13,091 nucleotides of DNA from Candidatus Poribacteria bacterium (lineage in GTDB: Bacteria > Poribacteria > WGA-4E > WGA-3G): positions 1-13,091 of the forward strand of contig JAPPMR010000957.1 in assembly GCA_028818995.1 (NCBI GenBank), given 5' to 3'. The position numbers and the translations under genes are program-made. Under the pieces are notes generated by a model. That model was not told where the DNA came from. It made no database searches and saw only the letters and a program-made list of their open reading frames with translations. Position 1 is the stretch's first letter. The number at the start of each line of letters is the position of its first letter. Positions 12,542-13,091 of this stretch are shown piece by piece.

Positions 12542-13091
12542 ATGGCAAATTATCAAGGACTTGCACAACTCGTTTGGAATGTGGCAGATGATGTCCTCAG
12601 AGGACTGTTCAAACCACATGAATACGGTGACATCACCCTTCCGTTTCTGGTGCTGCGCCGATTAGACTGTATTTTAGAAGAAAACGGACGAAAAGAAGAA
12701 GCCATCAGAACCTACAATCAGTTTAAGGATCAAGTCCCCGAAGAATCCCTGCCACCGATTATCACAAGTAAGATAAAGACCAATTTCTACAACACCTCCA
12801 AGTATGACCTATCTCGATTGAAAGACGACCCAAATAACATATATCTCAACTTTGAGAACTACATCGGTGGATTCAGTCAGAACGTAAGCGATATTATTGA
12901 GAACTTCAATCTTGATCGGTTTATTGACCGGCTACACACAAACGACAGACTGTACATATTTTGTGATAAGTTTACCGAAGTTGATTTGCATCCCAATGAA
13001 GTGGATAACCGCACGATGGGATTGGTATTTGAAGAATTGCTCCGCAGATTCTCTGAAATGTCCAACGAAACCAGTGGGGAACACTACACTC
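12542..13091 (+). CDS. hsdM: Type I restriction-modification DNA methyltransferase subunit, N-terminal part
   Basis: The 183 residues visible are the HsdM N-terminal helical domain: NYQGLAQLVWNVADDVLRG, then FLVLRRLDCIL, then NFNLDRFIDRLHTNDRLYIF and MGLVFEELLRRFSE. The sequence breaks off at NETSGEHYT, the conserved entry to the catalytic methylase domain. HsdM methylates adenine in the recognition site of a type I system, together with HsdS, and forms the nuclease complex with HsdR. GAAGGA (12531-12536) lies five bases before the ATG. The SAM-binding and NPPF motifs, and any hsdS or hsdR, must lie beyond the right edge. The gene is open at its 3' end because of the window boundary, not because of a mutation. 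Confidence 0.93.
   Translation, partial: MANYQGLAQLVWNVADDVLRGLFKPHEYGDITLPFLVLRRLDCILEENGRKEEAIRTYNQFKDQVPEESLPPIITSKIKTNFYNTSKYDLSRLKDDPNNIYLNFENYIGGFSQNVSDIIENFNLDRFIDRLHTNDRLYIFCDKFTEVDLHPNEVDNRTMGLVFEELLRRFSEMSNETSGEHYT

Noticed and set aside
1..13091. CRISPR array, prophage, integrase, tRNA or complete defence island
   Set aside because: No regularly spaced direct repeats, phage genes or cloverleaf sequences were found; only the beginning of one hsdM gene is visible at the right edge.

Overview
This window looks like chromosomal DNA from an uncultured, Gram-negative-type bacterium, with moderate GC and roughly 75-80% coding. The best guess is a Poribacteria-like lineage. That guess rests on PhyH-type (phytanoyl-CoA dioxygenase) proteins, secreted LamG proteins with a distinctive C-terminal tail, and dispersed intergenic inverted repeats beginning GTAGGAGCGAT. 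It comes from recalled patterns, not a database search. No rRNA, tRNA, CRISPR array, transposase or phage gene was recognised.

Layout. 1-591: a 25-bp-arm inverted repeat, a possible 56-aa ORF, GTTACC palindromes and a promoter. 592-3483 (+): a PhyH-family dioxygenase, a secreted LamG protein and a YugP-type membrane zinc peptidase, each apparently with its own promoter. A second copy of the GTAGGAGCGAT repeat lies upstream of the peptidase. 3536-5256 (-): a co-directional set read as SCP2-like sterol-carrier protein, then a second PhyH dioxygenase, then a VOC/glyoxalase-fold protein. 5306-7143 (+), divergent from that set: an O6-alkylguanine-DNA alkyltransferase almost abutting a PLP enzyme of the trans-sulfuration / methionine gamma-lyase family. 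A perfect 23-bp inverted repeat separates it from the convergent gene block. 7305-9655 (-): a membrane-anchored TPR protein with an almost consensus sigma70 promoter, preceded by a second secreted LamG protein. 10027-12422 (+): a secreted zinc metallopeptidase ending in a VHL-beta-like domain, then a periplasmic amino-acid-binding protein closed by a strong hairpin. 12542-end (+): the start of hsdM, the type I restriction-modification methyltransferase.

How the genes may work together. Most of the window is a set of short independent units: small-molecule oxidation (two 2-oxoglutarate/Fe(II) dioxygenases, a VOC enzyme, a lipid-carrier fold), envelope or secreted proteins (LamG, TPR, metallopeptidase, solute-binding protein), and one repair/sulfur-amino-acid pair. 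The most notable items are the peptidase-VHL fusion, in which the residues that bind hydroxyproline in human pVHL have counterparts, and the C-terminal signature shared by the two otherwise different LamG proteins. The right edge opens a defence locus whose remaining genes lie outside the window.
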